A stretch of DNA of 64,000 nt from Oscillospiraceae bacterium MB24-C1 (GCA_030913685.1 CP133187.1:496001-560000), one strand, 5' to 3'; shown: positions 10,340-19,124, counted from the stretch's first letter. A program made the numbers and translations. Notes: generated from the sequence alone by a model not told the origin.

Positions 10340-11622
10340 ACACTCTCCCCCATTCCCTCAAATCGGTTTGCGACTATTTCCACGGGAATATTCATGCCGC
10401 TCAGTGTGCGAAAGAAACGCCGTTGGATATCGTTGCTCAAAAAACGTGACGTAAAGCTGATGCTCAGCATATTTTCATAGGTGCAAAGGCAAACCTGAAT
10501 GTCTTTGGTGCTGTTAAAGATATCAATTCGTTGGATAAAAGGCCGAAGCTCTTCGGGCATGACCACGGTTCCGACATTTGAAAGCGTCGTAGTGTATTCC
10601 TTTTCGGAGCGTTTATAAAACCGTTTTAACACAATATTCTTTATAAATAGTGGAATGATGCGCGCCACCAACCAATGCTCTAGCTCTGCCATCATATCCA
10701 AACGCCTTTGCAGATATTCCCCGCCCAGCGTTTCGGCCAGACTATTGCGAACCGAAGCAGCCACATCTTCCAGCGCGTCGGAGTGACCTTCAAAACAATA
10801 ACCGATATTCACAACGCTGAAAAAATTGCGTACTGTCTTGGACGGAAAATACTTGTGCAGGTTGATCGGGATGGATACCACCACGCTTTTTCCTTTATCC
10901 CGCTCGCTCATCTCCTCTTTTATGGCGCAGATCAACACCGCCGTGAGAAAAGCTGTCACTGTAACACCCATGCTCTTGGCGCAGGCCACCACTCGGTCGG
11001 CCGGGACAACCCCTTCAATGACCTTTAAGCGCCACTCGGCGGTTTTAGGTCCTTTCAGGATATAGACCGGTATCCGGCTTTTGGCCAGAGCGGCGGTGAT
11101 GTTCTTTTTTCCAGTGTAGTACTTGGCAAAGCTATCGTCCATCCGTTGTGCCACAGAGGCATCAAAATCCAGCGCGGAGCAGCACGCGGCCAGTTCGGGA
11201 TGCGACAACAGTAGATAGTGGTAGGTCAACGCCTTTAAAAATTGTAGCGCGCCCGCCCCGTCGGTGAGAACATGGTAGACCTCGAGATTGATACGATTCA
11301 AATAAAAAGTTACGTTGAACAGCGGTGAGCGTGAATCATAATACATGGTGCTGCAGGGGGGGACGTCCTCCTCACGCACCAGAAAACTGGTACCGGCTTC
11401 CTCGAGATAATACCAGAACAGGCCGCGCTTTAAAACGCAGCGAAAACTGGGGAAATCCTCAAGCGTGCGATCCAAAGCATCTTGAAGATAATATTGATCC
11501 ACCGGCTCGGTTAATTCGGCCGAAAACCGAAACACCTTGGTATCCGCCTTTGAGGTGGCACTTGGAAATATCTTTGCAGCGTTGTCCAACTTGCGCCAAC
11601 CTGAAGTAGAACGTTTATTCAC
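10336..11622 (-). CDS. Condensation-like (alcohol acetyltransferase-type) acyltransferase
   Basis: 428 aa from the chosen GTG start (11620-11622), which overlaps the hydrolase stop by 8 nt and has AGGAG 10 nt upstream. The longer upstream frame runs through the hydrolase gene and is not needed. The chloramphenicol-acetyltransferase-like fold is indicated by the HxxxD motif HVLTDG (H117, D121) and by the typical N-terminal YKLD-like start (WRKLDNAAKIFP). Family members transfer acyl groups from CoA or carriers to alcohols or lipids. Coupling with an esterase and DUF6320 implies a shared lipid or ester pathway (inference). Confidence 0.8.
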   Translation of the reverse strand: MNKRSTSGWRKLDNAAKIFPSATSKADTKVFRFSAELTEPVDQYYLQDALDRTLEDFPSFRCVLKRGLFWYYLEEAGTSFLVREEDVPPCSTMYYDSRSPLFNVTFYLNRINLEVYHVLTDGAGALQFLKALTYHYLLLSHPELAACCSALDFDASVAQRMDDSFAKYYTGKKNITAALAKSRIPVYILKGPKTAEWRLKVIEGVVPADRVVACAKSMGVTVTAFLTAVLICAIKEEMSERDKGKSVVVSIPINLHKYFPSKTVRNFFSVVNIGYCFEGHSDALEDVAASVRNSLAETLGGEYLQRRLDMMAELEHWLVARIIPLFIKNIVLKRFYKRSEKEYTTTLSNVGTVVMPEELRPFIQRIDIFNSTKDIQVCLCTYENMLSISFTSRFLSNDIQRRFFRTLSGMNIPVEIVANRFEGMGESV

Positions 11623-12559
11623 AAAGCGGCAGCTCCTCATCCGATATAAAATTCTTGATATAGTCCATGCAAAGCTGCACATGCTTAAATCGTGGCGGCA
11701 GCATAAAAAAGCCATGTAACGCGTCGGGTATTCGGTGCAACACCACGCGGTTAGAAGCGAATGCCAGTGCCTTGGCATAGGCCTCGCCCTCGTCGCGCAG
11801 CGGGTCAAACTCTGCGGTAATGACCAGCGTATCGGGCTGGCGGCTCAAATCCTGCGCCAGTAAAGGCGCCAGATAAGGGTTTTTCAAATCTTCGTTCGTG
11901 GACATATAAAGCTGCATATATTCAGCCACCCGCTTTGAGGTCAATAGATAGTCGGTGCCGTTTTCTCGCACCGAGTTAAAGGGCGACTGTTCAGAGTGGT
12001 CAGATTGTGTCGCCGGATAAATCAAAATCTGCCGCCGGGGTAAAAACTCGCCCCGATCTCGTGCCATCAGCGAGACGGCAGCGGCTAAGTTACCACCTGC
12101 GCTGTCGCCGATCAACGTAATCTGTTCAGGCTTTACACGCAGAATATTGGGCGTTTTAAAGAGTGATTGCGCCACTGCATAGCAATCGTTTAACCCCGCG
12201 GGGAATTTATGCTCCGGCGCCAGGCGATAATCCACCGAGGCAACAATCTGCCCCGTGGCTTTGGCTAAACTGGCGCATAGCCCGTTATAGTCGTCAATAT
12301 TGCCGGTCACCCAGCCGCCGCCGTGAAAAAACAGCAACACCGGGTGATCGAGCGGGCCGGAATCAGGCGAAAAAATACGAACCGGTACATCGTAATCCCC
12401 ATTGGGTACCAGATGATCCCACTGGCAGCAGGTTTTTATCGACCGGCCATAGCTTTTAAGAGCGTTTAAACGACGCATCATCTCATAGCTTTCAAGCATA
12501 CTGACTTCAGTATAAGAAAGTGTCTTTAACGCCGCGCGCATATATTTATTAATCGCCAT
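11615..12559 (-). CDS. Alpha/beta hydrolase (HSL-type esterase)
   Basis: 314 aa. It has the oxyanion-hole motif HGGGW (79-83), the nucleophile elbow GDSAGG with S153, an acidic residue in the DPLRDEGE segment and a C-terminal catalytic His in HGF: a complete hormone-sensitive-lipase-type triad. The start at 12557-12559 has GGAGG 6 nt upstream; an ATG 15 nt earlier lacks one. First gene of the three-gene operon. It probably hydrolyses short-chain esters; the substrate is unknown. Confidence 0.88.
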   Translation of the reverse strand: MAINKYMRAALKTLSYTEVSMLESYEMMRRLNALKSYGRSIKTCCQWDHLVPNGDYDVPVRIFSPDSGPLDHPVLLFFHGGGWVTGNIDDYNGLCASLAKATGQIVASVDYRLAPEHKFPAGLNDCYAVAQSLFKTPNILRVKPEQITLIGDSAGGNLAAAVSLMARDRGEFLPRRQILIYPATQSDHSEQSPFNSVRENGTDYLLTSKRVAEYMQLYMSTNEDLKNPYLAPLLAQDLSRQPDTLVITAEFDPLRDEGEAYAKALAFASNRVVLHRIPDALHGFFMLPPRFKHVQLCMDYIKNFISDEELPLCE

Positions 12560-12582
12560 GACGTTCCTCCGCATTTAAAATA

Positions 12583-12610
12583 CTTATAGGTGATATTTTA
12601 CCAGTATCAA
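12583..12610 (-). promoter_or_regulatory. Possible promoter of the hydrolase-acyltransferase operon
   Basis: TTGATA (12605-12610) and TATAAG (12583-12588) on the minus strand are spaced by 16 nt, about 25 nt upstream of the esterase start. Plausible but not strong. Confidence 0.4.
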
Positions 12611-12726
12611 AAAAATAATACAATACAAACCTCGTTCACACAAATGCGGTTGTCAAACATATCTTGTCAGAAATCGCGCATAATACTGCATGAACTTAAA
12701 ATAACCATCTGTATTCGGAGGCGTTT

Positions 12727-14163
12727 ATGGCAAAGCAAACAGAACTGACACCGGATAAGAAGCAATATCTAGATACAATAAAAACACTGGACACCAAATT
12801 GCGGGTAAGTGCAAGCTTTGATTTAGGCATGCGCGATTTTGTTTTTGGCACGAAGGATGCACGCATCTATTTTACCCAAGGGCTTGTCAAAGATGAGATC
12901 ATGGAGCGCATATTAAACACCCTTATCCTAATAAATCCGTCTGAGCTAAATAAATGCACCGATACCAAGAGCTTTATCAACGCCTATATTCCCTATACCG
13001 AAGTTGAAAGTAGCAGCGATGTAGAAAAGATTGTAACACAGGTTCTTGCAGGGCAAGTGGCTCTTGTGGTAGAGGGCATTCCCGAAACAATTCTGGTTGG
13101 CGTACGCACCGCCCCGACCCGCTCTCTGCAAGAGCCGGACAGCGACCGCGTTATGCATGGTGCGCGCGATAGTTTTTGCGAGACGCTTCTTTTAAATACC
13201 GCCCTCATTAGGCGCCACATCCGCGACCCGCACCTGACAATGCAAAATCACACCATCGGCAGCATTTCTAAAACCGACGTGATTCTATGTTACCTCGACG
13301 GTCGGGCCGACCAGAAAACGATTGACAACCTTGCCAAAAAGCTCGACTCGCTCAAGGTCAAGACACTGGCTATGGCGCAGGAAAGTCTGACCGAAGCGCT
13401 ACTGCCTCGACGGTGGTACAACCCTTTTCCAAAGGTGCGCTACACCGAGCGTCCCGACACCGCCGCCGCCACCGTAACAGAAGGTGGCATTCTGCTGATT
13501 GTAGACGGTTCCCCTTCGGTTATTCTGTTGCCAACTGCTTTTTTTGATTTCTTTCAAGATACAAACGACTATTACTTTCCCCCGCTGGTTGGAACCTATC
13601 TGCGCATTGTGCGCTATATCATCCACACGCTGACCATGCTGCTGATTCCGACATGGTTTCTCTTTATCAAAAACCCAGATTGGATTCCCAATTCCATTGA
13701 TTTCATCAGCGTTCTGGAAATGAATAAAGTTCCAATATTTTTTCAACTCATGGTTGTTGAGCTGATCATCGACTGTCTAAAACAGGCGTCGCTAAATACC
13801 CCTGCGGCGTTAGGCAGCTCCTTTTCGGTCGTATCGGCATTGATTCTGGGCGATTTTGCCGTAAAGGCGCGCTGGTTTGTGCCCGAGGTGCTGCTGTATA
13901 TGGCGTTTGTTGCGGTGGCGAACTTCGCTTCCCCCAGCTTTGAATTGGGCTACGCCGTCAAGCTCTGCCGCATGATGCTGCTGGTGGTTACAGCGCTGTT
14001 TAACCTTTGGGGCTATATCGGGGGTATCGTGCTAATACTGGTGCTGGTTGCCACCACCCCTACCATCACTGGGCAAAGCTATTTAACGCCCCTGATTCCC
14101 TTTGATGGGCAGAAGCTACTCAGGCTGCTTGTTCGCCGCAAAATGCACAGGGACAACACCTGA
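12727..14163 (+). CDS. GerA-family spore germination protein, SpoVAF-like
   Basis: 478-aa integral membrane protein of the GerA family. About 290 soluble N-terminal residues are followed by several membrane segments (roughly 297-465). The segment DTNDYYFPPLVGTYLRIVRY resembles SpoVAF, which in Bacillus acts with the SpoVA channel and germinant receptors during spore germination. CGGAGG lies 6 nt before the ATG. It stands alone here, without other spoVA or gerABC genes. The upstream CATAATAC (near 12680) may be a sigma-G-type -10, but this is weak. It ends at a strong terminator. Confidence 0.85.
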   Translation: MAKQTELTPDKKQYLDTIKTLDTKLRVSASFDLGMRDFVFGTKDARIYFTQGLVKDEIMERILNTLILINPSELNKCTDTKSFINAYIPYTEVESSSDVEKIVTQVLAGQVALVVEGIPETILVGVRTAPTRSLQEPDSDRVMHGARDSFCETLLLNTALIRRHIRDPHLTMQNHTIGSISKTDVILCYLDGRADQKTIDNLAKKLDSLKVKTLAMAQESLTEALLPRRWYNPFPKVRYTERPDTAAATVTEGGILLIVDGSPSVILLPTAFFDFFQDTNDYYFPPLVGTYLRIVRYIIHTLTMLLIPTWFLFIKNPDWIPNSIDFISVLEMNKVPIFFQLMVVELIIDCLKQASLNTPAALGSSFSVVSALILGDFAVKARWFVPEVLLYMAFVAVANFASPSFELGYAVKLCRMMLLVVTALFNLWGYIGGIVLILVLVATTPTITGQSYLTPLIPFDGQKLLRLLVRRKMHRDNT

Positions 14164-14179
14164 CCACTAAAACAGATAC

Positions 14180-14209
14180 AAAAAAGGAGAGCAGCTGCTC
14201 TCCTTTTTT
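14180..14209. terminator. Bidirectional intrinsic terminator
   Basis: A perfect palindrome, AAAAAAGGAGAGCAGC followed by its complement ending in TTTTTT. It gives a U-tract on both strands and sits between the convergent SpoVAF-like gene and the flavoprotein at 14261. Confidence 0.9.
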
Positions 14210-14260
14210 CATGCACACACCGAGCAAAGATATAACCTATTTAATGGGCCAATAAAAACT

Positions 14261-15430
14261 TTAGCAAAAGCGATCCGGACTGAATGTGTCAATGGGATAG
14301 GATGCCCGACCGTCCACAATCTCCTCTGAAATCAGTTTGCCGGTGATCGGGGCCAGCGCAATGCCGTCGCCCTCGTGCCCTGCGGCAATATAAAGCCCCG
14401 GAACCTTTTTAGTCTGGCCAATCAGCGCCAGACCATCTGGGCTATAGGGCCGCAGGCCCGCAAAGGTGCGGATGATGCTCACATCCTTGATCGCTGGAAA
14501 AAAGCGAACCGCGCGGCGCATGATAGCCTCAATTGCCTCAAAGGTGTTCGTGCGGTCAAAATCCGCCCACTCGCGTGTACCACCTATTAAAAGCCCACCA
14601 TCATGTGTCTGGTGCACGCTCAGAGAGGCGCCCAGTTTAAGAATTTGGGGGTCGGTAATTTTTTCAGGCATATATTTAATGACATTATAAAGCGCACACT
14701 GCATCGTGCATTTCATAAAATGCCCGATGGGCTCGGTGATGATCAACTGACCCTTTCTGGGTTTGATGGGCAAGTCGATATCCGCCATCTTGCCAACCTC
14801 AGCCGACCAGGAACCACAGGCGATGACCACCTTATCCGACTCATAGTGCGTGCCATCTTCAACCGTAACGCCGATAACCGCCCCCGCGCTACTTTTGGTA
14901 ATACCAGTCACAGCCGTGTGGGTTAACACCGTCGTGCCTAGCCGCTTTGCTCCGTGCGAAAATGCCATTGTCAGACGAATTGGCTCGACCTTGGCGCCCG
15001 AGGAGGCATAAAGTATGCCATATAAATCCGGAGCAAGCATCGGTTCAATTTCGCGGGCTTCATCAATTTTCAGCATTCTGACATCAACGCCGCTTTCACG
15101 CTGCTTTTCGGCAATGCTGCAAAGCATATCCCACTGTTCTTTATCTTCGGCAGCCTGAAAGCCGCCACAGCTTTCTTCATATTCAATGTCTTCCTGCAAA
15201 TCGTCCGACAACGTCTTAAACAGCTTCATAGATTGCACAGCCAACTCCATCTGCTTGCCCGGTTTTTTAGTGTGGTAACTCACCACGCCGTCGGTCGCGC
15301 CCGCCGAGCCCTGTGCGTGGTCTTTTTTTTCAATTAAAAGCACCCTTTGACTGCGTTTACTTAAATAATAAGCCACCGAACAGCCGATGACACCGCCGCC
15401 GATGACAATCACATCATATTTACTCATCAT
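14261..15430 (-). CDS. DAO-family FAD oxidoreductase, catalytic subunit of a redox complex
   Basis: 389 aa of the D-amino-acid oxidase/glycine oxidase superfamily. It has an N-terminal dinucleotide-binding GGGVIG (11-16), an acidic end of beta-2 (IEKKD) and a C-terminal GHEGDGIALAP segment that binds FAD. It is most like the beta subunits of opine oxidases and hydroxyproline dehydrogenases, which oxidise secondary amines. Either of two adjacent ATGs could be the start; the first overlaps the upstream gene by 11 nt. Last gene of a five-gene operon. Substrate unknown: an imino or amino acid is the best guess. Confidence 0.85.
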   Translation of the reverse strand: MMSKYDVIVIGGGVIGCSVAYYLSKRSQRVLLIEKKDHAQGSAGATDGVVSYHTKKPGKQMELAVQSMKLFKTLSDDLQEDIEYEESCGGFQAAEDKEQWDMLCSIAEKQRESGVDVRMLKIDEAREIEPMLAPDLYGILYASSGAKVEPIRLTMAFSHGAKRLGTTVLTHTAVTGITKSSAGAVIGVTVEDGTHYESDKVVIACGSWSAEVGKMADIDLPIKPRKGQLIITEPIGHFMKCTMQCALYNVIKYMPEKITDPQILKLGASLSVHQTHDGGLLIGGTREWADFDRTNTFEAIEAIMRRAVRFFPAIKDVSIIRTFAGLRPYSPDGLALIGQTKKVPGLYIAAGHEGDGIALAPITGKLISEEIVDGRASYPIDTFSPDRFC

Positions 15431-15698
15431 CGGCCCCTCCCATAATGCCGATTTTGACCGGACGCACCGGCATACGGCTTTTTTGAGGTGTGATTTCCGC
15501 CCTGTCCTGTCCGGTGGCCCCGGCCAAAATACCCTGAATTAACCGTTCGCAAGATTTGCCCTGGCACAGACCCATACCAGCGCGGGTACGACGCTTAATG
15601 CCATCCACGGTGGTAGCACCGTCGGCGATGGCGTCTAAAATCATTTTGCGCGTTACCTCTTGGCAACGGCAAATTAATATTTCATTATCTATATCCAT
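15420..15698 (-). CDS. BFD-like [2Fe-2S]-binding protein
   Basis: 92 aa with the four cysteines of the bacterioferritin-associated-ferredoxin-like fold: CRC (C10, C12) and GLCQGKSC (C45, C50). In related dehydrogenases this domain is often fused to the C-terminus of the NAD(P)-type flavoprotein; here it is a separate subunit. Its ATG overlaps the preceding stop as TAATG. Electron-transfer subunit of the complex (inference from context). Confidence 0.85.
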   Translation of the reverse strand: MDIDNEILICRCQEVTRKMILDAIADGATTVDGIKRRTRAGMGLCQGKSCERLIQGILAGATGQDRAEITPQKSRMPVRPVKIGIMGGADDE

Positions 15699-16231
15699 TA
15701 TTTGTCCCCCCTTTTATCAGTCCTCTCTGTAGGCAGACGCTTCATGCTGCGCACCGTGTCGGCATATTCGGCCGGAATAGCCATGCTGATAACCGTTGTG
15801 CCGCCGTAAGACGGTAGCTTTTTGACTTTGAGGATGCGACCCTTGCAGACCGGCTGGCCGTCGCGGCCTACCGCCTCCACAATATCGCCCTCGGCCGGAA
15901 GCGGGATATATTCAAACGGAAAATCAACCGACGCCTCTAATTCATTGAGCACTTTGTCCACAACTGTAATAGCAAGCCCCGGGCAACGCACAATGCACAG
16001 CCCACAGCCGGTGCATTTATCAACATCAATGCAGGGTAGATTGGTAATCTGTTCACCGATGGTGATGGCCCCAAATGGGCATGCACCTTCACAGGGGTTG
16101 CAGGGTATCTGCTGGACACATTCTATAACCGCCACGCGGCCTTTTTTCATGCGTACCTCGGTCGGAACACCCGGGCAGCCTGCCAGCTCCTCGGCCGATG
16201 GGATACCTGTATATACAATTCCGGTATTCAT
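15698..16231 (-). CDS. 4Fe-4S dicluster protein of the redox complex
   Basis: 177 aa from the ATG at 16229-16231, which overlaps the upstream stop in ATGA; GGAGG is 10 nt upstream. It holds two ferredoxin-type cysteine groups (CNPCEGACP and CTGCGLCIVRCP), enough for two [4Fe-4S] clusters, followed by a ~70-residue C-terminal region of unknown fold. Probably relays electrons between flavoprotein subunits and an external acceptor. Such a ferredoxin is not part of the minimal three-subunit opine or hydroxyproline dehydrogenases, so it extends the complex. Confidence 0.82.
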   Translation of the reverse strand: MNTGIVYTGIPSAEELAGCPGVPTEVRMKKGRVAVIECVQQIPCNPCEGACPFGAITIGEQITNLPCIDVDKCTGCGLCIVRCPGLAITVVDKVLNELEASVDFPFEYIPLPAEGDIVEAVGRDGQPVCKGRILKVKKLPSYGGTTVISMAIPAEYADTVRSMKRLPTERTDKRGDK

Positions 16232-17361
16232 ATCTCGATGCTCCTCCCGCAAAATTTGCCCTGTTGCAGCGCTTCCATATCAGCGATCTGCTGATCTTTG
16301 CAGAGCTTTCGGCGCTCGCCAAACGGACCACAGCGCAACGTATCCAGCCGTAGCTGTATCTCGGCCTTTTTAGCCGCTGCTTCCTGTTTGGAGAGATATC
16401 CCAACGCCTCGGCAGCAGCCACGCCGGCCAGATTCCCCTCCTCCATTGCGGAAGAAGCTTCTTCAACGCCGGTAACATCACCCGCCACATAGATACCCTC
16501 AATGGTCGTTTCCATATTGCTGTCATGCAGCGGCACATGACCGCCAAATGCGGGGATAAAATCGAACTGACAGCCTGCCATCCAGACCAACTCGGTCATC
16601 GGGTTGAGGCCAACCGCAAGACAGACGGTATCCGCATCGAGCATCTGTTCGGTTCCGGGAATCGGCTGAAATTTTTCATTGACTGCGGCGATTTCCACAC
16701 GTTCTACGCTGTTGACACCGTAAGCCTTTTTGACGGTGTGCCCAAGATAAATTGGTACCCCAGCACGGCGAACCTTGCCTGCGTGAACGCCATAACCACC
16801 TATTTTTGGCGCACCCTCAACGATGGCAACCACCTCGGCCCCCGCCTGCATGAGTTGATAGGAAACGATTAGCCCAACATTACCGGAGCCCATCATCGCA
16901 ATGCGTTTTCCAGGCAGTACACGATTGACATTGATCATCGTTTGTGCCGCGCCTGCACCCATTACACCGGGTAGTGTGCTACCGGGGAACGGCATATAAT
17001 TTTCCTTTGCGCCGGTGGCGATAATAACTTTTTTAGGCTTTAGAAGGTAGCTGACACCACCACTGACAATGCCCATACTTTTGTCGGGCTGTATGCCAAA
17101 GACAAGGCTGTCCATCATGACTTTCGCGCCGCAGTCGTAGGTGCGCTTTAAGAGCTTTTGCCCTATTTCATAGCCACGCACACCGGCCTGATGGGCGCTG
17201 GAACCGAAAAACTTATGTATCTGCTTAAAAAGCTGCCCACCGGGGAATTGGTTTTCGTCAATCACCAAGACGTCCGCGCCGGCCGAGCGTGCCTGATAGG
17301 CCGCGCTTAGGCCAGCGGAACCTGCGCCAATTACAGCAACTTCGGTTTCAAGTGTTTTCAT
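16228..17361 (-). CDS. FAD/NAD(P)-dependent oxidoreductase, alpha-like subunit
   Basis: 377 aa, pyridine-nucleotide-disulfide-oxidoreductase type: FAD-binding GAGSAG (12-17), a central second Rossmann motif (MMGSGNVG), and the C-terminal VAGDVTG motif that closes on FAD. No CxxC redox disulfide is evident, in line with alpha subunits of opine/hydroxyproline dehydrogenases. The start (17359-17361) overlaps the preceding stop in ATGA, with AAGGAGG upstream; the longer open frame extends through the previous gene and was rejected. Confidence 0.88.
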   Translation of the reverse strand: MKTLETEVAVIGAGSAGLSAAYQARSAGADVLVIDENQFPGGQLFKQIHKFFGSSAHQAGVRGYEIGQKLLKRTYDCGAKVMMDSLVFGIQPDKSMGIVSGGVSYLLKPKKVIIATGAKENYMPFPGSTLPGVMGAGAAQTMINVNRVLPGKRIAMMGSGNVGLIVSYQLMQAGAEVVAIVEGAPKIGGYGVHAGKVRRAGVPIYLGHTVKKAYGVNSVERVEIAAVNEKFQPIPGTEQMLDADTVCLAVGLNPMTELVWMAGCQFDFIPAFGGHVPLHDSNMETTIEGIYVAGDVTGVEEASSAMEEGNLAGVAAAEALGYLSKQEAAAKKAEIQLRLDTLRCGPFGERRKLCKDQQIADMEALQQGKFCGRSIEI

Positions 17362-17684
17362 TTGGACACCTCCTTGGTGCGTAGCGGCGCAAGACCTTCC
17401 TGCCGTTCGACATGCATGCCGTCTCGCACCGGGGTTACGCAGGTGCGGGTGTTGGGGACGCCATCCACAATCATCATACAGTCGGTGCAGCGTCCAATGG
17501 CGCAAAATACGCTGCGCGGTTCATGCCGCTTGGCAGTGGTGCGGAAAACCTTAATACCCGCATTGATCAGCGCTGCGGCGACAGGCTCCCCTTCCACCGC
17601 CTCGATCGGTTCTCCGTTATAATATAATGTGACCATTCTAAGATCGGTCAGTTCCTCCAAAATAGGATGTTTAATGACCCGCAT
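17358..17684 (-). CDS. [2Fe-2S]-binding (Fer2_4-type) subunit
   Basis: 108 aa, like the small subunits of sarcosine-oxidase/opine-dehydrogenase systems. Plant-type ferredoxin cysteines are at C61, C66, C69 and C82 (CxxxxCxxC...C). First gene of the five-gene operon (2Fe-2S, FAD/NAD, 4Fe-4S, BFD-like, DAO). AAGAAGG-type site precedes the ATG. An AT-rich region without genes lies upstream and presumably holds the promoter. Confidence 0.85.
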   Translation of the reverse strand: MRVIKHPILEELTDLRMVTLYYNGEPIEAVEGEPVAAALINAGIKVFRTTAKRHEPRSVFCAIGRCTDCMMIVDGVPNTRTCVTPVRDGMHVERQEGLAPLRTKEVSK

Positions 17685-17973
17685 ATCACGAACCTTCTTT
17701 CCCTTTTTGATAAAAATCTATAATATATATTTTTATCCGTAGACATAGGCTGCTGGGGTATCTCAAAGAGATTATTAAACTCGGTAGACTTAATTTTGAT
17801 TGAATATTATGTCGTAATATTCATATTATCTACGTTGTTATTCTACATTTTTTTGCATATTCAATGGATGGACAAAGTGTAGAAGCTTTAGAAAGAAAAA
17901 TATCAAAGTGTATATATTTAACATATTGGTCTAAAAACCTGTTTTGCGATTGCTAACTTAAAGATCGCAAACC
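17685..17973. other. AT-rich intergenic region upstream of the redox operon
   Basis: No gene is visible. It is markedly AT-rich and must contain the promoter of the five-gene operon, but no single -35/-10 pair stands out. An inverted repeat TTTGCGAT...ATCGCAAA lies at about 17943-17971, next to the thioesterase terminator. Confidence 0.4.
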
Positions 17974-18013
17974 CAAAAAAGTAACCCGCCGATGACCAGA
18001 AGTCGCCGACGGG
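17974..18013 (-). terminator. Intrinsic terminator of the thioesterase gene
   Basis: On the minus strand a GC-rich hairpin (GCCCGTCGGCGA ... TCATCGGCGGG, with wobble pairs and one mismatch) is followed by TTACTTTTTTGGG, about 70 nt past the thioesterase stop. Confidence 0.65.
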
Positions 18014-18082
18014 CTATTTACGTTTATCCTCGACAAATACCGCGGGAAACAGTTTTCACTTTTTGATCATGAAGCGATTAAA

Positions 18083-18472
18083 TCAGGCGTCTTCTTTTTT
18101 TGTTTGGGCTTTTTGTCCCAGGCGGTCGTTAGAAATTATGACACGCAAATGCGAGCCTTCCCCGCACTTACCCTTTTCATCATTCACCTGTACGTCAAAC
18201 CACATTTTCCGGCCTTCTATACTGCGCAGATGGGCGGTAGCGCTGATTTTCATCCCCACCGGCGTCGGGGCCAAATGGCGGCAGTGTATTTCCGCGCCTA
18301 CGGTATTCATCCCCTCGTCCAGATAAGATTTTGCCAACTCCAATGCCGCACCCTCCATCAAGGCAACCATGTTGGGCGTCGAAAAAATTTGAGCACCAGC
18401 GCCGCCAATACGTTTTGCGGTCATATCCTCTGTCACTATCCAGCTCAATGTATACTCGGTTGGTTTTGCCAT
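18083..18472 (-). CDS. Hotdog-fold thioesterase, FlK-like
   Basis: 129 aa, resembling fluoroacetyl-CoA-specific and related acyl-CoA thioesterases. It has a hotdog core with the helix segment FSTPNMVALMEGAALELA (T and E positions as in the FlK catalytic region) and a conserved GAEIHCRHLAPTPVG stretch; family members hydrolyse acyl-CoAs. The start at 18470-18472 has GGAGG 8 nt upstream. Its own terminator separates it from the redox operon downstream, so a functional link is only positional. Confidence 0.82.
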   Translation of the reverse strand: MAKPTEYTLSWIVTEDMTAKRIGGAGAQIFSTPNMVALMEGAALELAKSYLDEGMNTVGAEIHCRHLAPTPVGMKISATAHLRSIEGRKMWFDVQVNDEKGKCGEGSHLRVIISNDRLGQKAQTKKEDA

Positions 18473-18642
18473 TTCTGATTCCTCCAATCATCGACCTAAA
18501 GTTATTCACAGACTAATCACTCTTCTAGTTCTCATTTTACATGTTTTGCTATTGTGCTGCAAGTGCATGAGTGATAACAGAAAACACTAAATGGCCGCCA
18601 GACACTCTGGTCAACTTGAAAATTAGATACATCACATTTTCA

Positions 18643-18760
18643 CAAAAAAGCCCCTTGGAAAAGTCACTTAAAACTTCTCCAAGGGGCTCATTTTAGTTAT
18701 GAGGGCTTACAAATTACTTTGCCTTTTTGCAAAAAACCTTTGCCCGAGCACAACACAGCT
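18643..18760. repeat. 118-bp repeat, copy A (left border of the island)
   Basis: About 88% identical by hand alignment to 25268-25386, same orientation. It contains a strong hairpin (GCCCCTTGGA at 18650-18659 with TCCAAGGGGC at 18678-18687) followed on the minus strand by TTTTTT, so it looks like a copied terminator. No gene ends just upstream of it on the minus strand, unlike copy B, which follows pfkA. A TnpB fragment starts immediately at its right end. Confidence 0.8.
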
Positions 18761-18948
18761 GTCAAGCGCAATCGTTTAGGAGAATACTACATTTTCGTTG
18801 TCACAAAGCAGGAAATGAGCCACCTATTGCACGAGCAGGTCATGCTGTCGGCATAGACTTCAGCTTAAAGCACTTCCTGACTTTTGATAACGGTACGACA
18901 TTAGATTCTCCCGAATTATTCCAGTTGTCTTTTACAACAAAGGCGTAA
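18761..18948 (+). pseudogene. TnpB fragment (IS200/IS605-family)
   Basis: Two joined pieces of a TnpB-type RNA-guided nuclease. First, VKRNRLGEYYIFVVTKQ in one frame; then, after a one-base shift near 18808, HAVGIDFSLKHFLTFDNGTT, which matches the VGIDxGLKxFxTxSDG block around the first RuvC aspartate. It ends at a stop after about 60 residues in total. No TnpA and no remaining RuvC II/III or zinc-finger parts are present. A dead remnant of an insertion sequence. Confidence 0.7.
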
Positions 18949-18984
18949 GAATCAATTTGGAAAATGACTTTTACGCCTTTGTTG
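18935..18984. repeat. 14-bp perfect inverted repeat at the end of the TnpB fragment
   Basis: CAACAAAGGCGTAA (18935-18948) and its exact complement (18971-18984) flank a 22-nt loop and include the stop of the TnpB fragment. It may be an old element end or a terminator-like hairpin. From here to 19124 I see no gene. Confidence 0.6.
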
Positions 18985-19124
18985 AAGATGAATGAAAATA
19001 GCAATATAATAGCCTACTTATAACTCAGTGAATTTATAATAAGACAGAGTAGTTCTTCTTCAGAGTCAATAAAAAATAGCGATATACGGTAGTTCTATTT
19101 GATATTTGCGCACATCGGCAAGAG

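Noticed and set aside
11623-11808. 62-codon N-terminal extension of the acyltransferase frame
   Set aside because: It overlaps the alpha/beta hydrolase coding sequence in another frame; family similarity begins at the downstream GTG.
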